64,000 nucleotides of DNA from positions 78,768-142,767 of the forward strand of contig NZ_JARXWB010000021.1 in NCBI RefSeq assembly GCF_029892425.1, read 5' to 3'. The notes under the pieces are model-generated. The model did not search any database, was not told the DNA's origin, and saw nothing but the letters and a program-made list of their open reading frames with translations. The DNA comes from Bradyrhizobium sp. BR13661. Lineage in GTDB: Bacteria; Pseudomonadota; Alphaproteobacteria; Rhizobiales; Xanthobacteraceae. Below are positions 1 to 7,863 of this stretch, one piece after another (the first letter of the stretch is position 1; every line of letters starts with the position of its first letter). Made by a program: the position numbers and the translations under genes.

Positions 1-893
1 GTGACCGCCGGCGTCTCGCCGTTGCGCACGGCCTTGAGGAAGGCGATCAACTCGGCGCGCAGCGGCTCGTCATGGCCGACCGGCAGATGCCGCATCGAAT
101 AGCTGCCGTCCGGCTTGAAGCCGAAGCATTCGGTGACCTGGCGCGTCAGCAGATCGCCCATCACGTATTTGCCGCGCGTCGCGACCGTGACGCTGCGCGC
201 CTTGAACGGCGTCAGCCAGTTCGTGTTGATGTGCGCGAGCACGCCGTTGGCGGTGCGGAACTGCAGCAGCGCGATGTCCTCGCGCTCGGCGACCGCGCTC
301 GACAGCTGCGGCTGCACCTCGACGATGTCGGATTCGGTGAACCAGCGGATCAGGTCGATGTCGTGCACGGCAAGATCGATGACGACGCCGACATTGGACA
401 TGCGCGGCGGGAACGGGCCGACGCGCGTGATCGCGATGGAGAGAATGTCCTCACCCGCGATCGCCTGCTTGACGGCGGCGACCGCCGGATTGAAGCGCTC
501 GACATGGCCGACCATCAGCGTGACGCCGGCCTTTTGCGCGGCGGCGACGATCTCGCGGCCCTCTTCGACCGTGGACGCAATCGGCTTCTCGACCAGCACA
601 TGAGTGTTCCTGGCGATGCAGGCGAGCGAGACCTCGTGATGCAGATGGGTCGGCGCCGCGATGGTGACGGCATCGACGCCCTCGGCGAGGAGCTGGTCGA
701 GCGTCTCGAAGCTCGCGCAATTGGCAAGCTCCATCGCGCGCATCCGATGCGCCGGCGAAGGATCGACCACGCCGACCAGGCTGACGCCGGGCAGACCGCT
801 CAGCACGCGCGCATGGTTGCTGCCCATCACGCCCGCTCCGATGACGCCGACGCGCAGGCCGGCCTTGGCCGGTTGTGATCCCTTGGAACTCAT
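1..893 (-). CDS. Gfo/Idh/MocA-family NAD(P)-dependent sugar oxidoreductase, 3' end cut by window edge
   Basis: About 297 residues are visible and the frame is still open at position 1, so the C-terminus lies outside the window. The start is the ATG at 891-893 (MSSKGSQPAK). A Rossmann fold opens with GAGVMGSNHARVL at residues 20-31, and the family signature VEKPI lies at 101-105 with the catalytic-type lysine. Further on comes DLAVHDID, typical of the second domain. The family oxidises a sugar or nucleotide sugar hydroxyl using NAD(P). The neighbouring LPS genes suggest a nucleotide-sugar 3-dehydrogenase of the WlbA/WbpB kind, but the substrate is inference. It points the same way as the ManC and epimerase genes upstream of it, 183 bases away, and could belong to their transcription unit. 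Confidence 0.85.
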   Translation of the reverse strand, partial: MSSKGSQPAKAGLRVGVIGAGVMGSNHARVLSGLPGVSLVGVVDPSPAHRMRAMELANCASFETLDQLLAEGVDAVTIAAPTHLHHEVSLACIARNTHVLVEKPIASTVEEGREIVAAAQKAGVTLMVGHVERFNPAVAAVKQAIAGEDILSIAITRVGPFPPRMSNVGVVIDLAVHDIDLIRWFTESDIVEVQPQLSSAVAEREDIALLQFRTANGVLAHINTNWLTPFKARSVTVATRGKYVMGDLLTRQVTECFGFKPDGSYSMRHLPVGHDEPLRAELIAFLKAVRNGETPAV

Positions 894-1075
894 CTGAGCA
901 AACCCCGATTCAACGCAAATCCCCGGGCCGCTTCTAGCACGGGTGCCACAGATGTGGCGAATGCCGGCCCAACAGCCCGGACACGATTTGATTCAAAAAA
1001 TTACACGTTCTCCGGGCCTTAAGGCGCCCAAGGCGGGCTTTTCAGGCCCGGATCCCGTGATTCGGAGCTTGCTGG

Positions 1076-2494
1076 TTACGACCTTTGATAGTCGTCTTCA
1101 ATCCGGATGATGTCGTCTTCCCCGAGATAGGAGCCGGTCTGGACCTCGATCAGTTCCAGCATGATCTTGCCGGGATTCTCCATCCGGTGGACCGCGCCCA
1201 TCGGGATGTAGATGGACTCGTTCTCGTGCACCGTCTTCACGGTCTCGTTCACGGTGACGCGGGCCGCACCCCGGACCACGATCCAGTGCTCGGCGCGGTG
1301 GTGATGCTTCTGCAGCGACAGACGCCCGCCCGGCTTCACGACGATGCGCTTGACCTGGTGGCGCTCGCCATTGTCGACCGACTGGTAGCTGCCCCAGGGC
1401 CGGTGCACCTTGAGATGCTCTTCGGTGACCTTCGGCGCGACGGCTTTCAGCTTGGTCACGAGACGCTTCAGGCCGTTGGCATCCTTCTGCCGCGAGACCA
1501 GCACCGCATCCGCCGTCGCGACTACGACGAGATCATCGACGCCTTCGAGCGCGACCAGCGCGGAATCGGTGGTGACGTTGCAGTTGCGTGAATCCTCGAA
1601 CACGGCGGTGCCATGCGCGGCGTTGCCTTGCGCGTCCTTCTCCGACAATTCCCACACCGCGTGCCAGGATCCGACGTCGGACCAGCCGCACGACACCGGC
1701 ACCACGGCGGCGCGCGAGGTCTTTTCCATCACGGCATAGTCGATCGAGATCGCCTTGGCCGCGCCGAAAGCCTTCGGCTCCAACGTCACGAAGCCGAGAT
1801 CGCGGCCGGCATTGGCAACCGCTGAGGACACCGCATCCACGCTCGCCGCATCGACCTTGCGGTATTCGTCGAGCAGCAGCGCTGCCGGGAACATGAAGTT
1901 GCCGCTGTTCCAGAGATAACCGGAACTGACGTAATCGGCGGCCTTCACCGCATCCGGCTTTTCGACGAAGCGCGCAACCGCGTGCACTTCGCCCGTGATC
2001 ACTTCACCCGGGCTGATATAGCCGTATTCGGTCGCGGGCCGCTCCGGCTTGACGCCGAAGGTGACGATGCGCCCGGTGCTCGCGGCCGCGAGGCCCTCGC
2101 GGCAGGCCGCGACGAAGGCGGCGTTGTCCTGCACGACGTGGTCGGCGGCAAGCGCCAGCACGATCGCTTCACTGGTGCGCGTTTGCGCGAACACGGCTCC
2201 GGCGGCGATCGCGGGGCCGGAATCGCGGCGCATCGGCTCGAGGAGCACGTCGGCCTCGATGCCGATCTCGGCGAGCTGCTCCAGCACCATGAAGCGATAG
2301 GAGGCGTTGGTGATGACAACAGGGCGATCGAACAGCGCGGCGTCGGAGACGCGCAGCAATGTGTCCTGGAAGGTCGAGCGCGCGCCGAACAGCGGCAGGA
2401 ACTGTTTTGGGCGCACCTCGCGCGAGGCCGGCCACAGCCGCGTGCCGGCACCGCCACACATGACCAGGGGGATAATGCGTTTGTCCATCGCCAT
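1076..2494 (-). CDS. manC: Mannose-1-phosphate guanylyltransferase / mannose-6-phosphate isomerase (type II)
   Basis: The 472-residue protein has the usual length of bifunctional ManC/CpsB enzymes. The N-terminal nucleotidyltransferase carries GGAGTRLWPASRE and then RPKQF near residue 12-30. The C-terminal cupin, from about residue 360, has RPWGSY, the metal-binding histidines QKHHHRAEHWIV and PMGAVHR. The enzyme makes GDP-mannose from mannose-1-phosphate and GTP, and the cupin interconverts fructose-6-P and mannose-6-P, feeding LPS and exopolysaccharide synthesis in the cytoplasm. I chose the ATG at 2494 (MAMDKRIIP) because it falls one base after the stop of the upstream epimerase gene; an in-frame earlier start at 2569 would run far into that gene. 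ATG at 2488 is an alternative. The one-base gap implies translational coupling. Confidence 0.93.
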   Translation of the reverse strand: MAMDKRIIPLVMCGGAGTRLWPASREVRPKQFLPLFGARSTFQDTLLRVSDAALFDRPVVITNASYRFMVLEQLAEIGIEADVLLEPMRRDSGPAIAAGAVFAQTRTSEAIVLALAADHVVQDNAAFVAACREGLAAASTGRIVTFGVKPERPATEYGYISPGEVITGEVHAVARFVEKPDAVKAADYVSSGYLWNSGNFMFPAALLLDEYRKVDAASVDAVSSAVANAGRDLGFVTLEPKAFGAAKAISIDYAVMEKTSRAAVVPVSCGWSDVGSWHAVWELSEKDAQGNAAHGTAVFEDSRNCNVTTDSALVALEGVDDLVVVATADAVLVSRQKDANGLKRLVTKLKAVAPKVTEEHLKVHRPWGSYQSVDNGERHQVKRIVVKPGGRLSLQKHHHRAEHWIVVRGAARVTVNETVKTVHENESIYIPMGAVHRMENPGKIMLELIEVQTGSYLGEDDIIRIEDDYQRS

Positions 2495-2495
2495 T

Positions 2496-3485
2496 TCAAA
2501 CCTTGTAGTAGTCCCGATACCAGGTGACAAAATTGTGGACTCCGTGCTCGATCGGCGTTGACGGTGCAAAGCCGGTGTCGCGCATCAGATCCTCGACATC
2601 CGCGAACGTTTCCACCACGTCTCCGGGCTGCATCGGCAGCGATTCCTTGACCGCCGTCCGACCCAGCTCCCGCTCCAGAAGTCCAACGAGATGCATCAGC
2701 TCTTCAGGGCGGTGGTTTCCGACATTGTAGAGCCGAGACGGCGCATTTGCGGCAGCCGGATTATCCGCAGGCACAAGATCGATCAGCTTGGATACTACAC
2801 GTGTGACGTCGTCAACATAGGTGAAGTCGCGGCGCATCCTGCCATGGTTAAAGAGCCGGATCGGCTTGCCCGCCATGATGGCGTTTACGAAGAGAAACAT
2901 GGCCATATCGGGCCGTCCCCACGGGCCGTAGATGGTAAAGAAACGCAAGCCCGTGACCGGCAGCCGGTACAGATGGCTGTAGGACTGCGCCATCACCTCG
3001 TTCGCCTTCTTGGTCGCGGCATAGAAGCTCACGGGATGATCGGTCCGGTCCTGCACGGAAAATGGCAGTTTGGTGTTGGCGCCATAAACGGATGATGACG
3101 AGGCGTAGACGAGATGACGACAACCGTTGTTCCGGCAGCCCTCGAGCACGTTGAGGAAGCCTTGCAGGTTGGACTCGACGTAGCTCTGCGGGTGGTCGAT
3201 CGAATAACGCACACCGGCCTGGGCTGCGAGATGCACGACCTCGGCAAAGCGATGCCGCGCAAACAGCGCCGCCATCGTCTCGCGATCGGCGAGGTCCGCC
3301 CGCACGAAGGAGAAGCGTTCCTCCTTCTCGAGCAGCGCGAGGCGCGCCTGTTTCAGCGCCGGATCGTAATAGCTGTTGAGACTGTCGAGGCCGACCACGG
3401 CCCGCCCCTCGGCCAGCAGCTGCCGGGCCACGTGAAAGCCGATGAAACCGGCGGCGCCCGTCACCAAAATCGTCCGATCCGTCAT
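2496..3485 (-). CDS. lpsL: NAD-dependent epimerase, UDP-glucuronate 4-epimerase type
   Basis: This 329-residue extended short-chain dehydrogenase starts with TGAAGFIGFHVA (NAD-binding GxxGxxG) at residues 9-20. It has the SSSSVYG strand and the catalytic pair in SFYAATKKANE. The segment DSLNSYYDPALKQARLALL shortly after the cofactor site is characteristic of UDP-glucuronate/UDP-galacturonate epimerases, as is TIYGPWGRPDMA later. It would give UDP-galacturonate for LPS core or exopolysaccharide. It lies immediately upstream of manC on the same strand. About 220 bases separate it from the divergent membrane-protein gene at 3710, so the promoter for the epimerase-manC pair should lie there. Function within the epimerase family is inferred from motifs only. 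Confidence 0.88.
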   Translation of the reverse strand: MTDRTILVTGAAGFIGFHVARQLLAEGRAVVGLDSLNSYYDPALKQARLALLEKEERFSFVRADLADRETMAALFARHRFAEVVHLAAQAGVRYSIDHPQSYVESNLQGFLNVLEGCRNNGCRHLVYASSSSVYGANTKLPFSVQDRTDHPVSFYAATKKANEVMAQSYSHLYRLPVTGLRFFTIYGPWGRPDMAMFLFVNAIMAGKPIRLFNHGRMRRDFTYVDDVTRVVSKLIDLVPADNPAAANAPSRLYNVGNHRPEELMHLVGLLERELGRTAVKESLPMQPGDVVETFADVEDLMRDTGFAPSTPIEHGVHNFVTWYRDYYKV

Positions 3486-3709
3486 CGTGTTCCCAAGCGA
3501 TCCCAGAGGCCTGCCCGCGGCGCCTCTTTAGCCGGTATCGAGGGGGCGCAACAGCCCTCAGACCGACATAACGTCTCTCGCAAGCGCTCGCATAAGTGCT
3601 CTGATCAGGGCTATTGCAAGATCGGCGCCAAGACCATACCAAAGCGGCCAAATTCGGCGCCTGGCGTCGGGTGACCTCAACCTTCGCCAACCCTGTTCAT
3701 GCGGGCGAG

Positions 3710-4669
3710 ATGCGCCGAATCCTGCTTTCGACGGCAAAAATCCTGATCTCCGCGGCGCTGCTGTATCTGGCGTTGCGCAAGGTCGACCTGACCGAGCTGT
3801 TGTCGCGCTTCACCGCGTCAAGCCTGTTCTGGATCGGCATGGCGATTTCAGCGACATTCCTGCAGATATTCGTCGGAGTGCTGCGCTGGCGCGAGGTCAG
3901 CGCCGCATGCGGCGCGCCGCTCGAGCTCGGCCGCGCCATGCGCTACAACGTGATCGGCTCCTTCTTCAACCAGACCCTGCCGTCCGCGATCGGCGGCGAT
4001 GCGGTCCGGCTGTGGCTGGTGGCGCGCGCCGGCGCCGGATGGCGCGCTGCGACCTATTCGATCTTCGTCGATCGCGCGATCGGCCTCGTCGCCCTCGCAA
4101 TCCTCATCGTCGCGAGCCTGCCCTGGAGCTACCGGCTCATCACCGATCCGAACGGCCGCTCGGCGCTGCTCTTCGTCGACTTCGCGGCGCTTGCGGGCGG
4201 CATCGGCTTTCTGATCTTCGGCGCGCTGAAATGGCGCTGGCTGAAGACGTGGTGGGCCACCCACCACATCCACGCCTGTGCCGTCATCGCCAACCGCGTC
4301 GTCTTCAACCGCACCCGCGGGCCGATCGTCGCGCTCCTGTCGCTGCTGGTCCACGTGCTCGCGGTCGTCATCGCCTGGTGCGTGGTGCAGTCGATCGCTG
4401 CCCCGGTCAGCTTCGCCCAGGTCTTCCTGCTGGTGCCGCCGGTGATGCTGATCACCTTGATGCCGATCTCGATCGCCGGCTGGGGCGTCCGCGAGGCCAG
4501 CATGAGTCTGGCCTTCGGCTTCGCGGGGCTTGCCGCCAACGAAGGCGTCAATGTCTCGCTGCTGTTCGGCGCAGTCTCCTTCATCGTCGGCGCGTTCGGC
4601 GGCCTGGTCTGGATCCTGAGCGCCGAGAAAGCCGCGCAGGGCTCGGCCCAGCTCGGGGTTCCGGAGTGA
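3710..4669 (+). CDS. Lysylphosphatidylglycerol synthase TM-domain (flippase-like) membrane protein
   Basis: The protein is 319 residues of mostly hydrophobic helices, about eight membrane segments. Conserved family marks are GGDAVRLWLV after a short loop, RAIGLVAL, and a C-terminal GWGVREASM segment. These match the UPF0104/AglD-type family found as stand-alone proteins or as the flippase half of MprF. Stand-alone members near LPS genes are thought to move or bind lipid-linked substrates; no exact substrate can be read here. I use ATG 3710 (MRRILLSTAK); GTG 3671 and an ATG at 3614 are in frame, but the translated extension has no membrane or family character. The stop overlaps the start of the next gene as GTGA, so the two genes are coupled. 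Confidence 0.85.
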   Translation: MRRILLSTAKILISAALLYLALRKVDLTELLSRFTASSLFWIGMAISATFLQIFVGVLRWREVSAACGAPLELGRAMRYNVIGSFFNQTLPSAIGGDAVRLWLVARAGAGWRAATYSIFVDRAIGLVALAILIVASLPWSYRLITDPNGRSALLFVDFAALAGGIGFLIFGALKWRWLKTWWATHHIHACAVIANRVVFNRTRGPIVALLSLLVHVLAVVIAWCVVQSIAAPVSFAQVFLLVPPVMLITLMPISIAGWGVREASMSLAFGFAGLAANEGVNVSLLFGAVSFIVGAFGGLVWILSAEKAAQGSAQLGVPE

Positions 4670-5685
4670 CGACGTTCTTCGCGCCGCAGGGAGGGACGAC
4701 CGGACTGGTGCTGCTCGCGCTCGCGCCGGCTGTGCTGGCTGCGCTGATCTCCGCCTGCACCACCTGGCTGAGCATGCCGCTGCTACAGCGTTACGCGCTG
4801 GCTCGTCCGAACGCGCGTTCGTCGCACAAAGTCCCGACACCGCAGGGCGCGGGCATCGCGGTTGTCGCAGCCACCCTGCTCGTGGCTGGGGCTCTCGCCT
4901 GGATCCCGCTGCCCGTGATCGGCTCGGCCCTGCTGCTGGCCGCGGTCGGGCTCGTCGACGACATCAGGCCTCTGCCTGTCGTGCTCCGGCTCCTGTTGCA
5001 GGCGGGAGCTGTTGCCGCCGTCGTCTTCACGACACCGGAAACGCTACGGATCGTTCCAGTCCTGCCGCTTGTCGTTGAACGAATCCTCATTCTCCTCGGC
5101 GCCGTCTGGTTCGTGAACCTCGTCAATTTCATGGACGGGCTCGACCTGATGACGGTGGCGGAGGTGGTGCCTGTGACGGCCGCGCTCGGGCTGCTCGGCT
5201 GGTCTGGCGACCTCTCGCTGTCCGCCGCGCTGCTCGCCACCGCCCTGTGCGGCGCCATGCTCGGCTTTGCGCCCTTCAACAAGCCGGTCGCAAAAGTCTT
5301 CCTGGGCGATGTCGGCAGCCTGCCGATCGGGCTTCTGGTCGGCTGGTGCCTGCTCGAGCTTGCCTGGCACGGGCAACCCGCCGCCGCGCTGCTGCTGCCG
5401 GCCTATTACCTCGCGGATGCCACCATCACGCTGTTCCGCCGCATCGCGCGCCGCGAGCAATTCTGGTCGCCGCATCGTTCGCACTTCTACCAGCGTGCCA
5501 CCGACAACGGCTTCACAGTGTCCCGTGTCACCGGCGACGTGTTTGCGCTCAACCTCGCACTGGCGGCACTTGCGCTCCTCACGGTCCGCGCCGGCTCGGT
5601 GACGATCACGCTGATCGCGCTGCTGGCGGCCGCGATGGCGGTCGCTTTCGTGCTGCTGCGGTTCTCGCGCCCTCAGGCGTCCTGA
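4666..5685 (+). CDS. WecA/MraY-family undecaprenyl-phosphate sugar-1-phosphate transferase (GT4-type, WbpL/WreU-like)
   Basis: This 339-residue polytopic protein begins at a GTG that overlaps the previous stop. Family motifs appear in order: NARSSHKVPTPQGAG near residue 48, VGLVDD near 95 (catalytic aspartates), NFMDGLD near 150, KVFLGDVGSLPIG near 212, and PHRSHFYQRA near 265, the cytoplasmic histidine motif of bacterial transferases. Such enzymes move a HexNAc-1-phosphate from a UDP-sugar to undecaprenyl phosphate and begin O-antigen synthesis. The ketoreductase and 4,6-dehydratase genes close by suggest the sugar is QuiNAc or FucNAc, as for R. etli WreU or P. aeruginosa WbpL. The end overlaps the convergent next gene by 13 bases. 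Confidence 0.9.
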   Translation: MTTFFAPQGGTTGLVLLALAPAVLAALISACTTWLSMPLLQRYALARPNARSSHKVPTPQGAGIAVVAATLLVAGALAWIPLPVIGSALLLAAVGLVDDIRPLPVVLRLLLQAGAVAAVVFTTPETLRIVPVLPLVVERILILLGAVWFVNLVNFMDGLDLMTVAEVVPVTAALGLLGWSGDLSLSAALLATALCGAMLGFAPFNKPVAKVFLGDVGSLPIGLLVGWCLLELAWHGQPAAALLLPAYYLADATITLFRRIARREQFWSPHRSHFYQRATDNGFTVSRVTGDVFALNLALAALALLTVRAGSVTITLIALLAAAMAVAFVLLRFSRPQAS

Positions 5686-6620
5686 GCCGACAGCGCCAGG
5701 CGAAGTCCCTCGTCGAGCGACACCTCCGGCTGCCATCCCGTCGCGATCGCCTTGGACACGTCGAGCTCGAGCGAGCCGATCAGGCTGTCATGCGTATCCT
5801 GCCGGCCCAGCACGACGAGCAGTGAGCCCAACAATTTCGGCGGCATCCCGAACAGACGCGGGCTCTTGCCGGACGCCTTGGCCAGACGCTCGATGAATTC
5901 CGGCGTCGAGATCTGCTCCCTGTCAGCCACCAGAAATATCTCGAAATTGCTCGCGGGGTCGGGCTCGGCAAGCCTGAACCGGATGAAGGACGAGAGGTTC
6001 TGCACCGCCAGGAAGGCGCGATGATTGCGGATCGCGGCAAAGGGCAGCGGCAATCCCAAATTCACCGCGCGCGTCAGCAGCGCGAAATTACCCTTGGCGC
6101 CCGCGCCATAGACCAGCGGCGGCCTGATCACCGAGATCTTCATGTCGCTGTCGCGCGCCAGCGTCCGCAAGCCTGCCTCGGCCGCGGCCTTGGACATGCC
6201 GTAAAGGCTGCGCGGCGTCAGGACATCGCCCTCGCTGAACGGAGCCCGGCCCTGGTTGCTCCGGCCATGGACGAGAACCGTGCTGACGAAGATGAACCGG
6301 CGCACGCCGGCCCTGGCCGCAGAGCGCGCCAGATGCAGCGTCCCGGTGATGTTGACGTTGCGGTAGAGCTGGACCGCATGCTCCTCGTGCTTGTGATGCA
6401 CGCGCGCGGCGAGATGGACGACCGCGTCGACGCCCTCCAGCGCGGCTGTCCAATCGGTATCGGGGCCGATCGATTTGATCACGACCTCGTCGTCCAAGCC
6501 CTCCGGGCTGCGGACCGCACGGCGGACCGACCATCCTTCGCGCGCCAGCGCGGGCGCGACGTGGCGGCCGACGAAGCCGCTCGCTCCCGTCACCAGCACG
6601 ACCGGTTTCCGTGTGCTCAT
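5673..6620 (-). CDS. NAD-dependent epimerase/4-ketoreductase for UDP-deoxyHexNAc (WbpK/WreQ-like)
   Basis: A 315-residue extended SDR. It has TGASGFVGRHVAPAL at residues 11-25 for NAD(P), HLAARVHHKHEE near 71, the STVLVHG strand, and YGMSKAAAE near 137 with the catalytic Tyr-x-x-x-Lys. WbpK/WreQ-like proteins reduce the 4-keto group of UDP-2-acetamido-2,6-dideoxy-hexos-4-ulose, giving UDP-FucNAc or UDP-QuiNAc. The intermediate would come from the 4,6-dehydratase encoded at 7864-9774. Its ATG overlaps the stop of the upstream glycosyltransferase gene by four bases (ATGA), so the two are coupled. The exact product sugar cannot be told from sequence by eye. A plain UDP-hexose epimerase is the alternative. 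Confidence 0.83.
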   Translation of the reverse strand: MSTRKPVVLVTGASGFVGRHVAPALAREGWSVRRAVRSPEGLDDEVVIKSIGPDTDWTAALEGVDAVVHLAARVHHKHEEHAVQLYRNVNITGTLHLARSAARAGVRRFIFVSTVLVHGRSNQGRAPFSEGDVLTPRSLYGMSKAAAEAGLRTLARDSDMKISVIRPPLVYGAGAKGNFALLTRAVNLGLPLPFAAIRNHRAFLAVQNLSSFIRFRLAEPDPASNFEIFLVADREQISTPEFIERLAKASGKSPRLFGMPPKLLGSLLVVLGRQDTHDSLIGSLELDVSKAIATGWQPEVSLDEGLRLALSAQDA

Positions 6621-7861
6621 CGTTGCTCCGAAAGAACAGGGTTGCGCAACAACTCGTCGATCACACCGGCATAGGCGTTCATCGCAACATTGCGATCGAA
6701 TCTCGCGGCCGCCTTCACCGCCCGCGCCGCCATGGCGCCGTCAAGGGAATGCGATGCGGTGCGGATCGCGTCTGCGAGCTGATCGGCACGGCCCGGCGTC
6801 ACCACCCAGCCGAGCCCGTTCTCGACCACCGTCAGGGCGGCCTCGGCCTCGGGCTCCGAGACCAGCACGACGGGGCGGCCGACGGCCAGCAGATTATAGA
6901 AGCGGCTTGGAACCGACACCCCCGCCACGTCCTTCCGGTACGGGATGACCCAGAGGTCGGCCGCGGCCAGGAATGCCTCGAGCTCGGCATCCTGGACCCG
7001 CGCCACGAAGCGGACGTTGGGCAGGTTGGCCTCGTTCTGCAATTGCTTCAGCCGCTCGAAGCCGATGCCCCAGCCGGAGAGCAGGAAACGAATGTCCGGC
7101 TCGTCCTTGAGCAGGCGCGCCGCCTCGAACACGATGTCAGGATCATGGGTGAAGCCGAGATTGCCTGACAGCCCGACGATGAAGCGGGCCTCCATTGTCT
7201 TGCGGAATGGATTGTCCGATGTCAGCGGCCGTGCCGCGGGCACGAGCGTCGCCCAGTTCGGGATGAAGCGGATCTTGTTCCGCGTCATGCCGGCATAGGC
7301 GAGCAGCGGCGCTTCCGCATCGCGGCCGATGGTGATGACGGCATTGAGCGCACGGAACATCAGGCTGTTGGCGGCGCGCATCACGCCTGCCACGACCGAA
7401 CGCGGCTTCAACAGGCCGGCCATCACCAGCACGTCGGGAAAGAGGTCGTGCAGGATCAGCGCCGAGCGCGCGCCCTTGAGCCATGCGGCAGCCGCGACAG
7501 TGTAGGGCAGCATGAATGGCGCGGTGACGGTGAGCACGACGTCGCCGTGCCGCAAGCACCGCAGCAGCGCGATGAAGATGCGCAGCGCAAACAGCAGCTC
7601 CGACAAGCCGCGACGGACCAGCGCCGCCTTTCCCGCCATCCGGTTCTTGACGGCGACGACGCGCGGCTTGCCCGGACCGGTCTGCGATTCCGGCAGCGCG
7701 CCCGGCGAGCCGGACAGCACGACGACCTCGTGCTCCCTAGCGAGGCGACAGGCGATCTCGGCCATGATCGCCGCGGTCGTGCTCGGATCCGGCGGATAAT
7801 GCTGGCTCGCGACGACGATCTTGCCCGCGATCTTGCCTTCGATCTTGTCTAGAGGCTGCAT
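6617..7861 (-). CDS. Glycosyltransferase family 4 (WbuB-like)
   Basis: The 414-residue protein starts at ATG 7861 (MQPLDKIEGK), two bases after the dehydratase stop. The N-terminal half has VVASQHYPPDPSTTAAIMAE, typical of WbuB-like transferases. The C-terminal half has the nucleotide-sugar domain: FIVGLSGNLGFTHDPD near 240, then a glycine-rich GWGIGFERL, and IPYRKDVAGVSVPSRFYNLLA near 335, which replaces the usual E-x7-E with a related acidic/serine pattern. It most likely adds a sugar to the lipid-linked O-unit at the cytoplasmic face. It sits between the dehydratase and ketoreductase genes in one minus-strand operon. Donor and acceptor are unknown. Confidence 0.87.
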   Translation of the reverse strand: MQPLDKIEGKIAGKIVVASQHYPPDPSTTAAIMAEIACRLAREHEVVVLSGSPGALPESQTGPGKPRVVAVKNRMAGKAALVRRGLSELLFALRIFIALLRCLRHGDVVLTVTAPFMLPYTVAAAAWLKGARSALILHDLFPDVLVMAGLLKPRSVVAGVMRAANSLMFRALNAVITIGRDAEAPLLAYAGMTRNKIRFIPNWATLVPAARPLTSDNPFRKTMEARFIVGLSGNLGFTHDPDIVFEAARLLKDEPDIRFLLSGWGIGFERLKQLQNEANLPNVRFVARVQDAELEAFLAAADLWVIPYRKDVAGVSVPSRFYNLLAVGRPVVLVSEPEAEAALTVVENGLGWVVTPGRADQLADAIRTASHSLDGAMAARAVKAAARFDRNVAMNAYAGVIDELLRNPVLSEQR

Positions 7862-7863
7862 GG